From Streptomycetaceae bacterium (GTDB taxonomy: Bacteria > Actinomycetota > Actinomycetes > Nanopelagicales > Nanopelagicaceae), in the NCBI GenBank assembly GCA_007280125.1, contig QYPT01000025.1, positions 1-57,776 of the forward strand: a DNA stretch of 57,776 bases. Reading direction: 5' to 3'. Every line of letters begins with the position of its first letter. The first letter of the stretch is position 1. The notes under the pieces were generated by a model, which ran no database searches, was not told where the DNA came from, and worked only from the letters and a program-made list of their open reading frames with translations. The position numbers were made by a program, and so were the translations under genes. Shown here in pieces: positions 8,595-20,203 of this stretch.

Positions 8595-10265
8595 CTAACT
8601 GGTCAGTAACCCAGCCTCACGCAGGAATCGGCTCGGATTCTGACGATAACTCAGTGCTAAATGTGTCCGCGCACGCGTAACTCCAACGTAGAAGAGTCTC
8701 CGATCTTCCTCGACCGCGCTCTCATGCGTAGGCAGAGTTCCCTCATTTACTCCGATTAGAAAGACCTGCTCCCACTCCAAGCCCTTAGCCGCGTGAAGGG
8801 TTGCCAAGGTTGTTACGGGCATAACCGGTGGATTGTTCTGCTCGGCCCTATCTTCGAGTTCGCGCAAATATGTTCGCAACGTTTTAGGAGTGAATGCCGC
8901 ATCGGCATCGAGTTCGCGAGCCAAATGCATGAGCGCGGTAATCCCATCCGTGCTTTCACCGCTAATAAAAGGCTGCGAAATCGTGCGCAGTTCATCAAGC
9001 CAGGTAACTCCCTCTGTCGGAATTACAGATGCTCGTCGAATTTCCTTTAGAAAATCGCGTACATCAGTCCGCTCAAAGAAACGTTCGTTATTGCGTACTT
9101 GATAAGGAATCTGCGCAGCTGCACACGCACGAGCAAGCGTATTTAATTGTGCATTTGTTCGGGCTAGTACGGCTATATCTTGAGCAGCAATACCAGTTGA
9201 GGTCATAGCAATGATTGATTGCACGACTCCTGCAACTTCACTTGCTTCGTCCTTATATTGCGTTACTTCGGGCTTATTGCCATGGGGATTAAGCGCAACA
9301 ATTTCTTGACCCATTGCGCCACTTCGCAAGACGCTATTTGCAGTAGAGATGATTTCCGGCGTTGAACGATATCCAGTAGTCAAGCGAATAACTTGTGCCT
9401 CTGGAAATCGATGAGTGAAATTATTGAGAAATACGGGTGTGGCACCTGCAAATGAATAAATAGTTTGAGCAGGATCGCCAACAACACAAATTTCTTGGCG
9501 GTTACCCAACCAGGCATTGATTAATCGTTGTTGTAATGGCGAAACATCCTGATACTCGTCAATAGTGAAAAAACGATATTGATCATGAACTCTCTCGCGA
9601 ACTTCGCGCTCTTCTTCAATCATCGCGGTGGTTAAGAGCAAAACATCTTCGAAATCAATAGTCCGCTCTTGTCGTTTCAGGCTTTCGTATGCTTCATATA
9701 CCTGTGCAACTTGGCCTGGATTTATACGGTTTCGTTCGGCGCGAACTTTCGTCTCCTCCATGTAATCCTCAGGAGCAATCTGCGAAACTTTCGCCCATTC
9801 AATCTCGGAAGCGATATCACGAAGTAATTCGCGCGAAGTAATACTTAATGATGAGGTTAGTCCGGTGCGAGTAATTGCCTCAGTAATGAAGGCGGTCTTT
9901 GTTGTTAAGAGATCAGGCGTACGACCACCAAATACTTGTGGCCAAAAGAAGATCAATTGCTTGAGGGCTGCCGAGTGAATTGTTCGGGCCGCAACGCTAG
10001 GCACGCCTAATAATCGAAGCCTGGCGCGCATTTCTCCCGCTGCTCGTGCGGTAAAGGTTAGCGCTAAGACTTTCTGTGGATTCATCACGCCAATTGCGCT
10101 GGCATATGCAATGCGGTGAGTAATTGCTCGGGTTTTTCCTGTACCTGCGCCAGCAATCACGCAGACAGGTCCTCGCGAGGCAAGTGCGACTTCGCGTTGC
10201 TCATCATCAAGGGCAGCGAGAATTTCTTCTGCGCGGAGTTCGTTGGGTTCGTTTACGGCCTCCAA
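8595..10265 (-). CDS. uvrD2: UvrD/Rep-family DNA helicase, UvrD2-like
   Basis: AGAGTGKTRAITHRI Walker A, DEYQDVSPLQQRLI, VGDPAQTIYSFAGA; position next to whiB7 and nudC. Confidence 0.85.
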   Translation of the reverse strand: MEAVNEPNELRAEEILAALDDEQREVALASRGPVCVIAGAGTGKTRAITHRIAYASAIGVMNPQKVLALTFTARAAGEMRARLRLLGVPSVAARTIHSAALKQLIFFWPQVFGGRTPDLLTTKTAFITEAITRTGLTSSLSITSRELLRDIASEIEWAKVSQIAPEDYMEETKVRAERNRINPGQVAQVYEAYESLKRQERTIDFEDVLLLTTAMIEEEREVRERVHDQYRFFTIDEYQDVSPLQQRLINAWLGNRQEICVVGDPAQTIYSFAGATPVFLNNFTHRFPEAQVIRLTTGYRSTPEIISTANSVLRSGAMGQEIVALNPHGNKPEVTQYKDEASEVAGVVQSIIAMTSTGIAAQDIAVLARTNAQLNTLARACAAAQIPYQVRNNERFFERTDVRDFLKEIRRASVIPTEGVTWLDELRTISQPFISGESTDGITALMHLARELDADAAFTPKTLRTYLRELEDRAEQNNPPVMPVTTLATLHAAKGLEWEQVFLIGVNEGTLPTHESAVEEDRRLFYVGVTRARTHLALSYRQNPSRFLREAGLLTS

Positions 10266-11185
10266 CTGTCACCGCCTTGAAGATCCTCCATTGCTCCCGG
10301 TCCATACCAATGTTCAATCATGCGGCGTGCAACACTAATTGGTGGTGGTAAAAGTATGTCTTGACTTACAACTGCAGCTTTCATTTCAGCCCGAGAAAAC
10401 CAACGGATTTCTGTTATTTCAACGCCATCTGCAATTGCAGTTGATGGGTCAGATGTGACCGCCTCGAATGCAATCATGATGGATGCTGGAAATGGCCATG
10501 GTTGCGATCCGAGATACGAAACCGAATGCACTATGACGCCAGATTCTTCTGCCACTTCTCGTACAACGCATTGTTCAAATGATTCACCGGGTTCAACAAA
10601 ACCTGCGAAATTTGAGAATCTTTTATCTGGCCAAATCGGTTGGTGGCCCAAGATGATTCGATCATCTAGATCTTTAACGAGAACGATAACTGCAGGGTCT
10701 GTACGTGGGTGATGTTGGCTCTCATCAACATCACAAATGCGCACAGCTCCACCTAGGTCAACTCGAGTTGGTGCGCCACAACGCGAGCACATCGGATGCA
10801 CCCGATGCCAATTGCCCAATCCAACCGCATGCACCGCAAGTCCAGCTTCTAGGTCAGAAAGATTGCTGCCGACTTCTCTCAAAGTGTGAAAATCTGGATC
10901 TTCAGGATCCACGGCTGGGATATGCCACGCGAAATAACTTTGCCCATTACTTCGATCTATACCCAAGAAATATTTTTCGCCATCGCCCTCGACTTGGGTT
11001 GAGTTACGCAAAACCAAGGCATCCAGTGAGGATTGAAATCTGTCTCCGGCCAAAATAAGAATTTTCGCCGTTAACCAGAGTTCATCTAACTTGGCAGGGT
11101 CAGTACGCAATTCACTGGCACGGTCAATGCTGGGTTTGGCAAGGATTAGATTGCGGAGACGTCCCGCTGGCTCTGTCGCGCTCAT
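10253..11185 (-). CDS. nudC: NAD(+) diphosphatase NudC-like Nudix hydrolase
   Basis: Nudix box GFVEPGESFEQCVVREVAEESGV and NudC motif SQPWPFPAS. Confidence 0.9.
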   Translation of the reverse strand: MSATEPAGRLRNLILAKPSIDRASELRTDPAKLDELWLTAKILILAGDRFQSSLDALVLRNSTQVEGDGEKYFLGIDRSNGQSYFAWHIPAVDPEDPDFHTLREVGSNLSDLEAGLAVHAVGLGNWHRVHPMCSRCGAPTRVDLGGAVRICDVDESQHHPRTDPAVIVLVKDLDDRIILGHQPIWPDKRFSNFAGFVEPGESFEQCVVREVAEESGVIVHSVSYLGSQPWPFPASIMIAFEAVTSDPSTAIADGVEITEIRWFSRAEMKAAVVSQDILLPPPISVARRMIEHWYGPGAMEDLQGGDSWRP

Positions 11186-11212
11186 GATGGGCGACACTAC
11201 TAGCATGAGCCC

Positions 11213-12016
11213 ATGCGCCTCACATCATGGAATTCGCTACACGGGCTGGCTATGCCACCTGATGAGGCGGTCGATAAGGTCGCCCTATTAGCCGCCGAAA
11301 TCGCTCTTCTCTCCCCCGATGTGCTTGGCCTACAAGAAGTTGATCTCAATTTAGAGCGCTCAGGCAATCTCAACCAAGTCGCCGATGTGGCGGCAGTATT
11401 AAAGACCGAGCATTGGGCATTTGCCCCCTCGCTTATGGGCTCCCCCGATGAGGATTGGCGAAAGACTCTCCATACCGATGTACGAGTAGTAACCGCACAT
11501 AGCGCGCCATTTGATTCCGGTTATGGAATTGGGCTCGTATCAAAGATTCCCGTTCTCTCCTGGCATCGTTTAGAACTTAAAGGCTCACCAGTTGGAATGC
11601 CTATGACCTGGCCAGTAGATGGAAAGATGAAACGGTTCTATGTTCGCGATCATCCTCGCTCGGCACTCGGCGCTGTGCTTGATAATGGATGGCTCATCAT
11701 TAACACACATCTCTCATTTGTTCCTTTTTTTAACCTCTTTCAACTGATGAAGGTTAAAAAATGGGCGAATACACTCCCTGTTAAAGACAAGAAAAAAATT
11801 CTTATTATGGGCGACCTCAACGTCCCCTTCGGTTTCATTGTTCGAGGGATTAACTGGAATTCTTTAGCGTCACAGAAAACTTTTCCAAGTTGGATGCCTA
11901 AAGTGCAGATTGATTATCTTCTCTCGCAAAAAGTTGCCTCAGAAGATGTCGTGCACGTTCCATCCACACATAAAGGCATGAGCGATCATCTTCCGCTGAC
12001 AGTAGAGGTTGACTAG
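11213..12016 (+). CDS. endonuclease/exonuclease/phosphatase family protein
   Basis: LGLQEVD, GDLNVPF, SDHLPLTVEV motifs. Confidence 0.85.
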   Translation: MRLTSWNSLHGLAMPPDEAVDKVALLAAEIALLSPDVLGLQEVDLNLERSGNLNQVADVAAVLKTEHWAFAPSLMGSPDEDWRKTLHTDVRVVTAHSAPFDSGYGIGLVSKIPVLSWHRLELKGSPVGMPMTWPVDGKMKRFYVRDHPRSALGAVLDNGWLIINTHLSFVPFFNLFQLMKVKKWANTLPVKDKKKILIMGDLNVPFGFIVRGINWNSLASQKTFPSWMPKVQIDYLLSQKVASEDVVHVPSTHKGMSDHLPLTVEVD

Positions 12017-15000
12017 TACTTCTCCACTAAATCAATAAGGTCTTGCTCTGATTGCAAATCTGATGGTCGGGCTGTAATCCCTGTTGGAACATAATGGAAA
12101 CCGGCGCTAACTTTTGTTACATCTACGCCCACTAGTTTTGCCCATGCAAGGCGATACATGGCAAGTTGGATCGCTGCCGACTCACCTAACTTCTTAGATC
12201 CAGTTTTCCAATCGATAACCTCATAATGATCACCGTTTTTATACACGGCATCTATCCGTCCGCGCACAAGAACTCCTGCAATGATTGTTTCGAAAGGAAC
12301 TTCTACTGCATGAGGATGACGTGTTCCCCATTCACTGGATAGCCACGATGCTTTGAGGGATTCGAGAGTTTGGTCAGGTTCTAATTGATCGATCGGATCT
12401 AGGTCATCTTCATCAAAGAGAGTGGCTTGACCAAAGTATTTTTCAACCCACAAGTGGAAAACGGTACCTCTGCGTGAGTATTCATCTTGGGGCCGTGGCA
12501 TTGGCCGACGGATAGAAAGTGCTAATTCTTCAGGGTTTTCACGCAGTGCCACAAGAGTTGATACCGATAAACGAGGTGGCAGGAATGCAGATGCTCTCTC
12601 TTTACTGGGCTTCATTTCGTTGATGAGCGCATGTGCATCCCGAATCCAGGATTGGTCATCAGCTTCCTCGGCATGTACTAAATCATGCGGTGCACTTTCG
12701 CGAACTAAAGTATGTGCTTCATCAAATTCCTTGCGGCGGATGCCCAATGGGTCTCGTGGCCACATCTCTGATTTAGGGTTTTCTAACTTGGGATTAACTG
12801 CGCCATCTTCTAATTCGCATTCGGAGAGGATGATTCCGCCATGGCTCTTTGCAACCTCAAGAACACTTGCAAAAAGAGCGCTCGGTTCAACCGCGGTCTT
12901 CCCATCGCGCCATCGCGAAGTTGTACAGATTAAGTGAGTACGGGCACGAGTAACAGCCACATAACCAAGGCGAATCTCCTCAGTTAGCTTTTGCTTATCG
13001 CACTCCCCTTCAAATTCCTTAAGCTTCTTACCTACCTCGGTATTCGTTGAACATTGAGAAATATCAATCATAGGAAGTTCGTGATTATCACCGCGCAAAG
13101 GAAAGGGAATGTGTTTTTCATTACTTAACCAGTTATCGCGCTCTTTACCTTTATTGGGAAAGCTGCCCTTAGCAAGGCCGGGGACAGCAACCACATCCCA
13201 TTCGGCGCCCTTGGCATTGTGCACTGTAAGAATTTGCACTACATCCCTACGGATCTCGGGTGCTCCAGATTTGAGTCCACCTTCTTCATCCGATGCCACA
13301 TCAAGCCAGGTAAGAAATTCTGAAGCAGTTCCGCCGCCACGTGCAAACTTGGCGGCTTCATCAATGAAGCGATCTAGATGTCTTCGGCCATTTTGAGTTC
13401 CATCGCGTAATAGAACTTCTACATCTAGAGCCAAATAGTCTTCGATCTCGCAGATGAGATCAACTAGCGGTCCGCCAGCGCGAGAACGCAATCGGCGAAG
13501 ATCGGCAGCAAAATTGGTAAGTCGCGTGTACCCAATCTGAGTGAATGCGCTCTTATCTGCTTCTGCAATTTCATCAAGTGATTCGATGATGCTCCCTGAG
13601 AATTGATCATCTGCCTCTTCTTGCAACGGGTTTCCTGCAGCAATTTTCGCAATGAAAGTCTTTGAATTCTCTCGTGATTTATCACTTAATGAGCGCGAAT
13701 AACGCCCCAAAGCGGCAATATCTGCTGCTCCTAGATTAAGTCGCGGCCCCGTAAGGTGCCGCATGAGAGCGGCCCCAGATTCTGGGTCGGTGACTATGCG
13801 AAGTAATGCGATGACATCAGCAACCTCTGCAACATGAATGAGACCACCAACGCCGAGAACCTCTACCGGGATATTCACACTACGCAAAGCAAGTTCTATC
13901 TCTGGAATTTGAGTACGTGTGCGAGCAAGCACAGCAAATGAGGTCCGCTTATTCTCTGGTTGGGCCGCTCTTTCAGAGCTAAACCACTTAGGGGCGAAGT
14001 ATTCGGCAATAGCTATCGCCTCAGCTTCTTGTGTCTCAAAAACGCCACATGCTAATTCACCAGGTCCGGCTCCGTTGCGCGCAACAAGCGGTGCAACATG
14101 TACTTTGGCATCTTGGCGAATAACCGAAGAGATCTCATTAGCCAGAGTCAAGATGATTTCATCATTGCGAAATGTTGTAGAGAGTGAAAACTGACCAGCA
14201 CCTTGCTGATGTGCATTCTTTGGAAAATGCTGTGCGAATGCTCCGATAGTTCCTGCAGAGGCTCCACGCCAAGTGTAAATCGCTTGGCATGGGTCACCGA
14301 CCGCCATGACGGGATGTCCTCCACCAAAGAGAGCCGAAAGCATACGCACTTGCGATTGCGAAGTGTCTTGGTATTCATCGAGCAATACAACTTTATATCG
14401 TTCGCGTTCGGTTTGACCTACCTCGGCAACTTCTACCGCTACCTTTGAAGCCAGGAACATTTGGTCATCAAATGACAGTTGACCATTCTTTTGTCGTCGC
14501 TCAATAAAGGAGGCGACCATCGGCAAGATGGAAATTCGCTGGTTAAGTACTTTCTGAACATCTCGAACTTCCTTATTGGATTTGGTGCCCAAGGAGTCAA
14601 TGTGATCGAGAATTTTCATTGATTCATGAATAATTTCATCAGGGCTACATTGGTGTTCCAACATGTATTTGGTAAGCCCGATGACATCGGTAATCACGGT
14701 GCTCGCTGCGCTCTCTGATTTGAAATCTGGATCATCCCAATTGTGAACAAGATCAGATGCCATCTGCCACACTGCCGCATCACCAATCGGGTCATCAGCA
14801 GCATCGATTCCAAAACGAATCGCTTGCTCTCCAAGTAAGCGTCCGGCATAGGAGTGATAGGTCATAACAGCAGCGTCAATCGCTATGTTTTTGGGCAAAA
14901 GGCCAGCAGTTCGCAGTTGACGCAGACGGCTACGAATTCGTATTCCTAATTCGCCTGCTGCTTTCCGTGTAAAAGTCAGACCAAGAATCTCATCAGGTGT

Positions 15001-15204
15001 TACTAAACCATTAGCAACCAAGTAAAGAACGCGCGCGCTCATTGTTTCCGTCTTGCCCGATCCCGCACCAGCAATTACAACAGCAGGCTCTAAAGGCGCC
15101 GCAATGATAAGTGCTTGTTCTGGTGTAGGCATGCGCACTTTGCTATCAACGCTAGCCAAAGCTTTTGCAATATCCGCTGGTGAATACTTAATAATAGATG
15201 TCAT
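12013..15204 (-). CDS. adnB: AdnB-like helicase-nuclease subunit (UvrD helicase + PD-(D/E)XK nuclease)
   Basis: AGAGSGKTETM Walker A; DEYQDTSQSQVR; C-terminal RGRIDAVYKNGDHYEVIDWKTG. Confidence 0.8.
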   Translation of the reverse strand: MTSIIKYSPADIAKALASVDSKVRMPTPEQALIIAAPLEPAVVIAGAGSGKTETMSARVLYLVANGLVTPDEILGLTFTRKAAGELGIRIRSRLRQLRTAGLLPKNIAIDAAVMTYHSYAGRLLGEQAIRFGIDAADDPIGDAAVWQMASDLVHNWDDPDFKSESAASTVITDVIGLTKYMLEHQCSPDEIIHESMKILDHIDSLGTKSNKEVRDVQKVLNQRISILPMVASFIERRQKNGQLSFDDQMFLASKVAVEVAEVGQTERERYKVVLLDEYQDTSQSQVRMLSALFGGGHPVMAVGDPCQAIYTWRGASAGTIGAFAQHFPKNAHQQGAGQFSLSTTFRNDEIILTLANEISSVIRQDAKVHVAPLVARNGAGPGELACGVFETQEAEAIAIAEYFAPKWFSSERAAQPENKRTSFAVLARTRTQIPEIELALRSVNIPVEVLGVGGLIHVAEVADVIALLRIVTDPESGAALMRHLTGPRLNLGAADIAALGRYSRSLSDKSRENSKTFIAKIAAGNPLQEEADDQFSGSIIESLDEIAEADKSAFTQIGYTRLTNFAADLRRLRSRAGGPLVDLICEIEDYLALDVEVLLRDGTQNGRRHLDRFIDEAAKFARGGGTASEFLTWLDVASDEEGGLKSGAPEIRRDVVQILTVHNAKGAEWDVVAVPGLAKGSFPNKGKERDNWLSNEKHIPFPLRGDNHELPMIDISQCSTNTEVGKKLKEFEGECDKQKLTEEIRLGYVAVTRARTHLICTTSRWRDGKTAVEPSALFASVLEVAKSHGGIILSECELEDGAVNPKLENPKSEMWPRDPLGIRRKEFDEAHTLVRESAPHDLVHAEEADDQSWIRDAHALINEMKPSKERASAFLPPRLSVSTLVALRENPEELALSIRRPMPRPQDEYSRRGTVFHLWVEKYFGQATLFDEDDLDPIDQLEPDQTLESLKASWLSSEWGTRHPHAVEVPFETIIAGVLVRGRIDAVYKNGDHYEVIDWKTGSKKLGESAAIQLAMYRLAWAKLVGVDVTKVSAGFHYVPTGITARPSDLQSEQDLIDLVEKY

Positions 15205-18200
15205 TCCATCACCGCCCGGCCGTCACTTTGAATCGGACAGACATTTCGTAGATTGCAATCTCTGCATCGCTTATTTGCCACCGCTAAGAAAGTTGCGGCG
15301 CCCATGCCATCGGCAATCCCAGCAATCTCGGATTTAACAGCTTCGAGGTCAATTGGCGGTTGGTTGCGCGCGGTGCCATCTTTACCATCGGCAAGATAGA
15401 CAAGATCGGCACCAGCACTGATACGACTCTCGTGATTGGCCGCAAACCCACCTTCGATTATCGCCAGCTGATATGCCTGCATCTGTTTATTCACTACAGC
15501 ATCAGGAATGGAAATAATGGTTTTTCCGGTTTTGAAATCGATGACAAAGAGAGCGCCCTCTGCTGTTACTTCAAGACGATCTACGCTTCCACGAATCTGA
15601 GCGCGACCTACGACTACATCAAAACTGACTTCAACTCCAACAATGGTGTTGGAACGTGCCGAGTGATAGCGAACAAATCTATGAATCATTTCCACGGCGC
15701 GTTCGAGTTGCATAGAACTAACCCACCCGGTTGAGGGATCAATAAGTTTCCAAGCAGTTTGGAGTTTGCCCACTAAATCGGCCTCGGTTAGCGTTGCATC
15801 TTCTTCCATAAGGGCAGCAAAGGCGTGAATGGCAGAGCCCAATACTTGAGCGGTGCTATCGCCATTTTGTCCGCCACTTTTTTCAAGAAACCACTTCACG
15901 CCACATTCTGTGAAACTCTCGGCGCTACTTGGAGAGACAGGCACTAAGGCGTCAGGGGCGATAATTGGAGCGCTACTACTTATCGGTGCCACGCCAGCCC
16001 ATGAATCCACATCTGCTTCTTTGAGGCCTTCTCTGCCCAAGCGAGCCAAGATTTGCGCTGCAAAATCGCGATTTTCCCCATGGAGTTCACTGCGCAAGGT
16101 CGCAACTAAAGCTGCTGGGGTAATTGGGCGTGGCACTGGCGTCATTACAGGGTCGGTACTCCACTCACCCAAAACGTGAGTGGCAATTTCTTCGAAATAG
16201 GTGGAGGGCTCATCTTCTTCTTTTTGCACCGCCGAAACTATTAATTGACTCTTGGCTCGAGTAACGGCCACATGCAAAAGGCGACGTTCATCCTCAACTA
16301 ATCCACTGGCAGTAAGCGCATCCAATTCTTTACGGGCCATAGCGCCATGTCGAATACGTTCAACCAGGCGTTCGGAGCCAAGCAGTGATCCGCGCTGGCG
16401 CAAGTTTGGCCACACGCCCTCTTGCAGGCCTGCAATAGCAACGATTTCCCATTCGCGACCTTTAGACGAATGTACCGTCAAAATCTCTACAACATCTGGG
16501 CGCTGACCTTGTGCAGTAATGACATCACCAAGAATATTTTCTTGAGAAATCTGTCGAATGAAACTTGTCGCCTGAGAATGCGGAAAGCGTTCGGCAAATC
16601 GACGTGCTGATTCAAAGAGTTGCATCATCGCATCAAGATCGCGATCTGCAGATGCCCCACGTGTGCCACCGCGCAGTGCCTGGCGCCGCCAACTTTCGGA
16701 TAATCTCTGGCCATCACTTGCCAAGGCGTTATTCCAGATTTCCCACAATAGATCTTCGGCTTGAGTAGTGCGAGCTCGTAGAACTTTACGCGCCTTCGCT
16801 AATAATTCATGAATACGTATGAGTGAATCAGCGCCTTCAATAAAAATTTCACCTTTATCAATACCTGCGATAAGTAACTCGCTACCCGATCGTTGATCAT
16901 CAGCGCTACGTGCAGCAATCAGTGCTCTACGAATTCTGCGAATTGAAACTGAATCTGCTCCACCAAATTCAGCTAACAATAGTTTTTCACAATTATCAAG
17001 TGTGAGAGTTTTGTCTCCGGTTGCAATCTGAGCAAGCAAAAGGAATGGGGCTATCGATGGGTTACTCGATAGCGCAGCTATTTCGGAGGCAACTGGAATC
17101 CCTGCTTGAGAAAAAGCTCGGCGAAGTACAGATGCACCCGCACCAGGAGTCCGCAGTATTACTGCCATTTCACTCCAGGGGGTCTTATTAATCAAGCGGG
17201 CATAGCGAAATTGATAGGCAATAAACTGGGCTTCTTCACTTGCTGACCTAAAGCGACCTACGACAACTCCCTGATGATCTGTGCCTAAAGGTGCAACGTG
17301 GCACTCACGTTTTCTCTGCACCGCACTTCCACGAAATTCACTGGCGACCACCTGTCCCACTGCAAAGATTTCGGGGGTGCTTCGAAAAACTTCATGTAAA
17401 ACAATCTGCTTACCCTTTTCAACATACCAATCTAACTCGGCGCTCAACTGATCAGGGTCTGCGCCACGAAAGCGACCCACCGCGCTATCGCCATCAGCGC
17501 AGAGAACAACATCGCTTCCGACTAGTTCGCGCAGAAGCTGGCGTTGGGCAGGATCACTCTCTTGAAACTCATCGATAAGAATTGTTGTAAAGCGAGCGCG
17601 AAGTTCGACCGCGATCTCTGGATGTGCTCGTAAGTGGTAATAGGCTTCGGCAACAATCTGGCTGGGGTCAATGCGCAACTTCGCATCTCCTGCAGAATCG
17701 GTCTGCAAGTCCATAACATCTTGATACTGCTTCCAAAAGATTGCTGCCGATTCCCAATATGTTTCGCCATGTTCTTTGCCCAATTGCGCTAATCGATCTG
17801 GTGTCAGATTTCTCTCTGATGCGCGCAAAATTAAATCTCGTAATTCTCGTGCAAAGCCGTTTGTTGTCAGTGCCTTCTCTAAATCTGCTGGCCAATAATT
17901 CTTACCCGATGCGCTATCTCCATCTAGCAAGTCTCGAATAAAACTCTCCTGCTCGGGACCTGACATAAGAATTGGTTCAGATGCGCTTTCAACTGCTTTC
18001 ATTTTTAATATTGAAAAGGCCAAAGAGTGAAATGTCCTAGCAATCGGCTCTTTCATAATTGCCGTAGTTCGAAGCGCTACGGAGTCACGCAATTCGGATG
18101 CTCGCTCGCGTCCATAGGTAAGCATCAAGATTGAGTTGGGATCTTGCCCTTGGACCACTCGCGAGAGAGCTGCTTCAACAAGTATTGAAGTTTTGCCTGT

Positions 18201-18347
18201 CCCAGGCCCACCCAACACAACCAACGGGCAACCGCGATGGGCAACCGCTTCTTGTTGTTCGGCACTAAAGAGCAATTCCCGAGTTTGGATGGGACGGCGG
18301 ATTAGTGATCCGACCTGGGCACCTGACTCTTTACTCACGGAAGCCAT
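15201..18347 (-). CDS. adnA: AdnA-like helicase-nuclease subunit with Fe-S nuclease domain
   Basis: GGPGTGKTSILVEA; DEFQESDPAQ; IRGSVDRLEV...FVIDFKTGKT; C-terminal CRDCNLRNVCPI cysteines. Confidence 0.8.
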   Translation of the reverse strand: MASVSKESGAQVGSLIRRPIQTRELLFSAEQQEAVAHRGCPLVVLGGPGTGKTSILVEAALSRVVQGQDPNSILMLTYGRERASELRDSVALRTTAIMKEPIARTFHSLAFSILKMKAVESASEPILMSGPEQESFIRDLLDGDSASGKNYWPADLEKALTTNGFARELRDLILRASERNLTPDRLAQLGKEHGETYWESAAIFWKQYQDVMDLQTDSAGDAKLRIDPSQIVAEAYYHLRAHPEIAVELRARFTTILIDEFQESDPAQRQLLRELVGSDVVLCADGDSAVGRFRGADPDQLSAELDWYVEKGKQIVLHEVFRSTPEIFAVGQVVASEFRGSAVQRKRECHVAPLGTDHQGVVVGRFRSASEEAQFIAYQFRYARLINKTPWSEMAVILRTPGAGASVLRRAFSQAGIPVASEIAALSSNPSIAPFLLLAQIATGDKTLTLDNCEKLLLAEFGGADSVSIRRIRRALIAARSADDQRSGSELLIAGIDKGEIFIEGADSLIRIHELLAKARKVLRARTTQAEDLLWEIWNNALASDGQRLSESWRRQALRGGTRGASADRDLDAMMQLFESARRFAERFPHSQATSFIRQISQENILGDVITAQGQRPDVVEILTVHSSKGREWEIVAIAGLQEGVWPNLRQRGSLLGSERLVERIRHGAMARKELDALTASGLVEDERRLLHVAVTRAKSQLIVSAVQKEEDEPSTYFEEIATHVLGEWSTDPVMTPVPRPITPAALVATLRSELHGENRDFAAQILARLGREGLKEADVDSWAGVAPISSSAPIIAPDALVPVSPSSAESFTECGVKWFLEKSGGQNGDSTAQVLGSAIHAFAALMEEDATLTEADLVGKLQTAWKLIDPSTGWVSSMQLERAVEMIHRFVRYHSARSNTIVGVEVSFDVVVGRAQIRGSVDRLEVTAEGALFVIDFKTGKTIISIPDAVVNKQMQAYQLAIIEGGFAANHESRISAGADLVYLADGKDGTARNQPPIDLEAVKSEIAGIADGMGAATFLAVANKRCRDCNLRNVCPIQSDGRAVME

Positions 18348-18378
18348 TCAACCTGACTCCGGTGACATTGGACTGCAA

Positions 18379-18750
18379 TTAAACGCTAGGGACTGCGTAA
18401 AGACCTTCGAACATCTTGGCCATCTCATCAGGAGTGTTATCTGGCGTGATGATCCATTGTTGGAATTCTCCACCAGTGAAGGTGAATATATAGGCGGGAC
18501 GTTTTCCATAAACGGCAACAAAGTTCTTTCCTTTGCGAAGGCGCCACGTACCTAGTGCAACCACATATGGAAGCCCTGTCCCTGGCGCACGAAGGCCACG
18601 CAAGACTTTCGTTGTCCATGCTTTTGCAACAGGCTTCACGGAAAGCAATTCTTTATATTTCACTTGGACATTACCGTGAAAAGCAAAGATCTTCTCTGTT
18701 GTTGAGAGCGATAAGATGACATAAGTGCCAAAACGTTCCAAGTGAGGCAT
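18379..18750 (-). CDS. hypothetical protein, possible PH-like domain
   Basis: 123 aa ORF between argG and adnA on the same strand; no firm family. Confidence 0.55.
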   Translation of the reverse strand: MPHLERFGTYVILSLSTTEKIFAFHGNVQVKYKELLSVKPVAKAWTTKVLRGLRAPGTGLPYVVALGTWRLRKGKNFVAVYGKRPAYIFTFTGGEFQQWIITPDNTPDEMAKMFEGLYAVPSV

Positions 18751-18755
18751 GGGGG

Positions 18756-20186
<1,431 letters not shown>

Positions 20187-20203
20187 CTAACTGACAGCGA
20201 TTA

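Noticed and set aside
12620-17941. Numerous 60-140 aa ORFs antisense or out of frame to adnA/adnB
   Set aside because: Lie entirely inside strongly supported helicase genes, show no recognisable domains or SDs; codon-composition artefacts.
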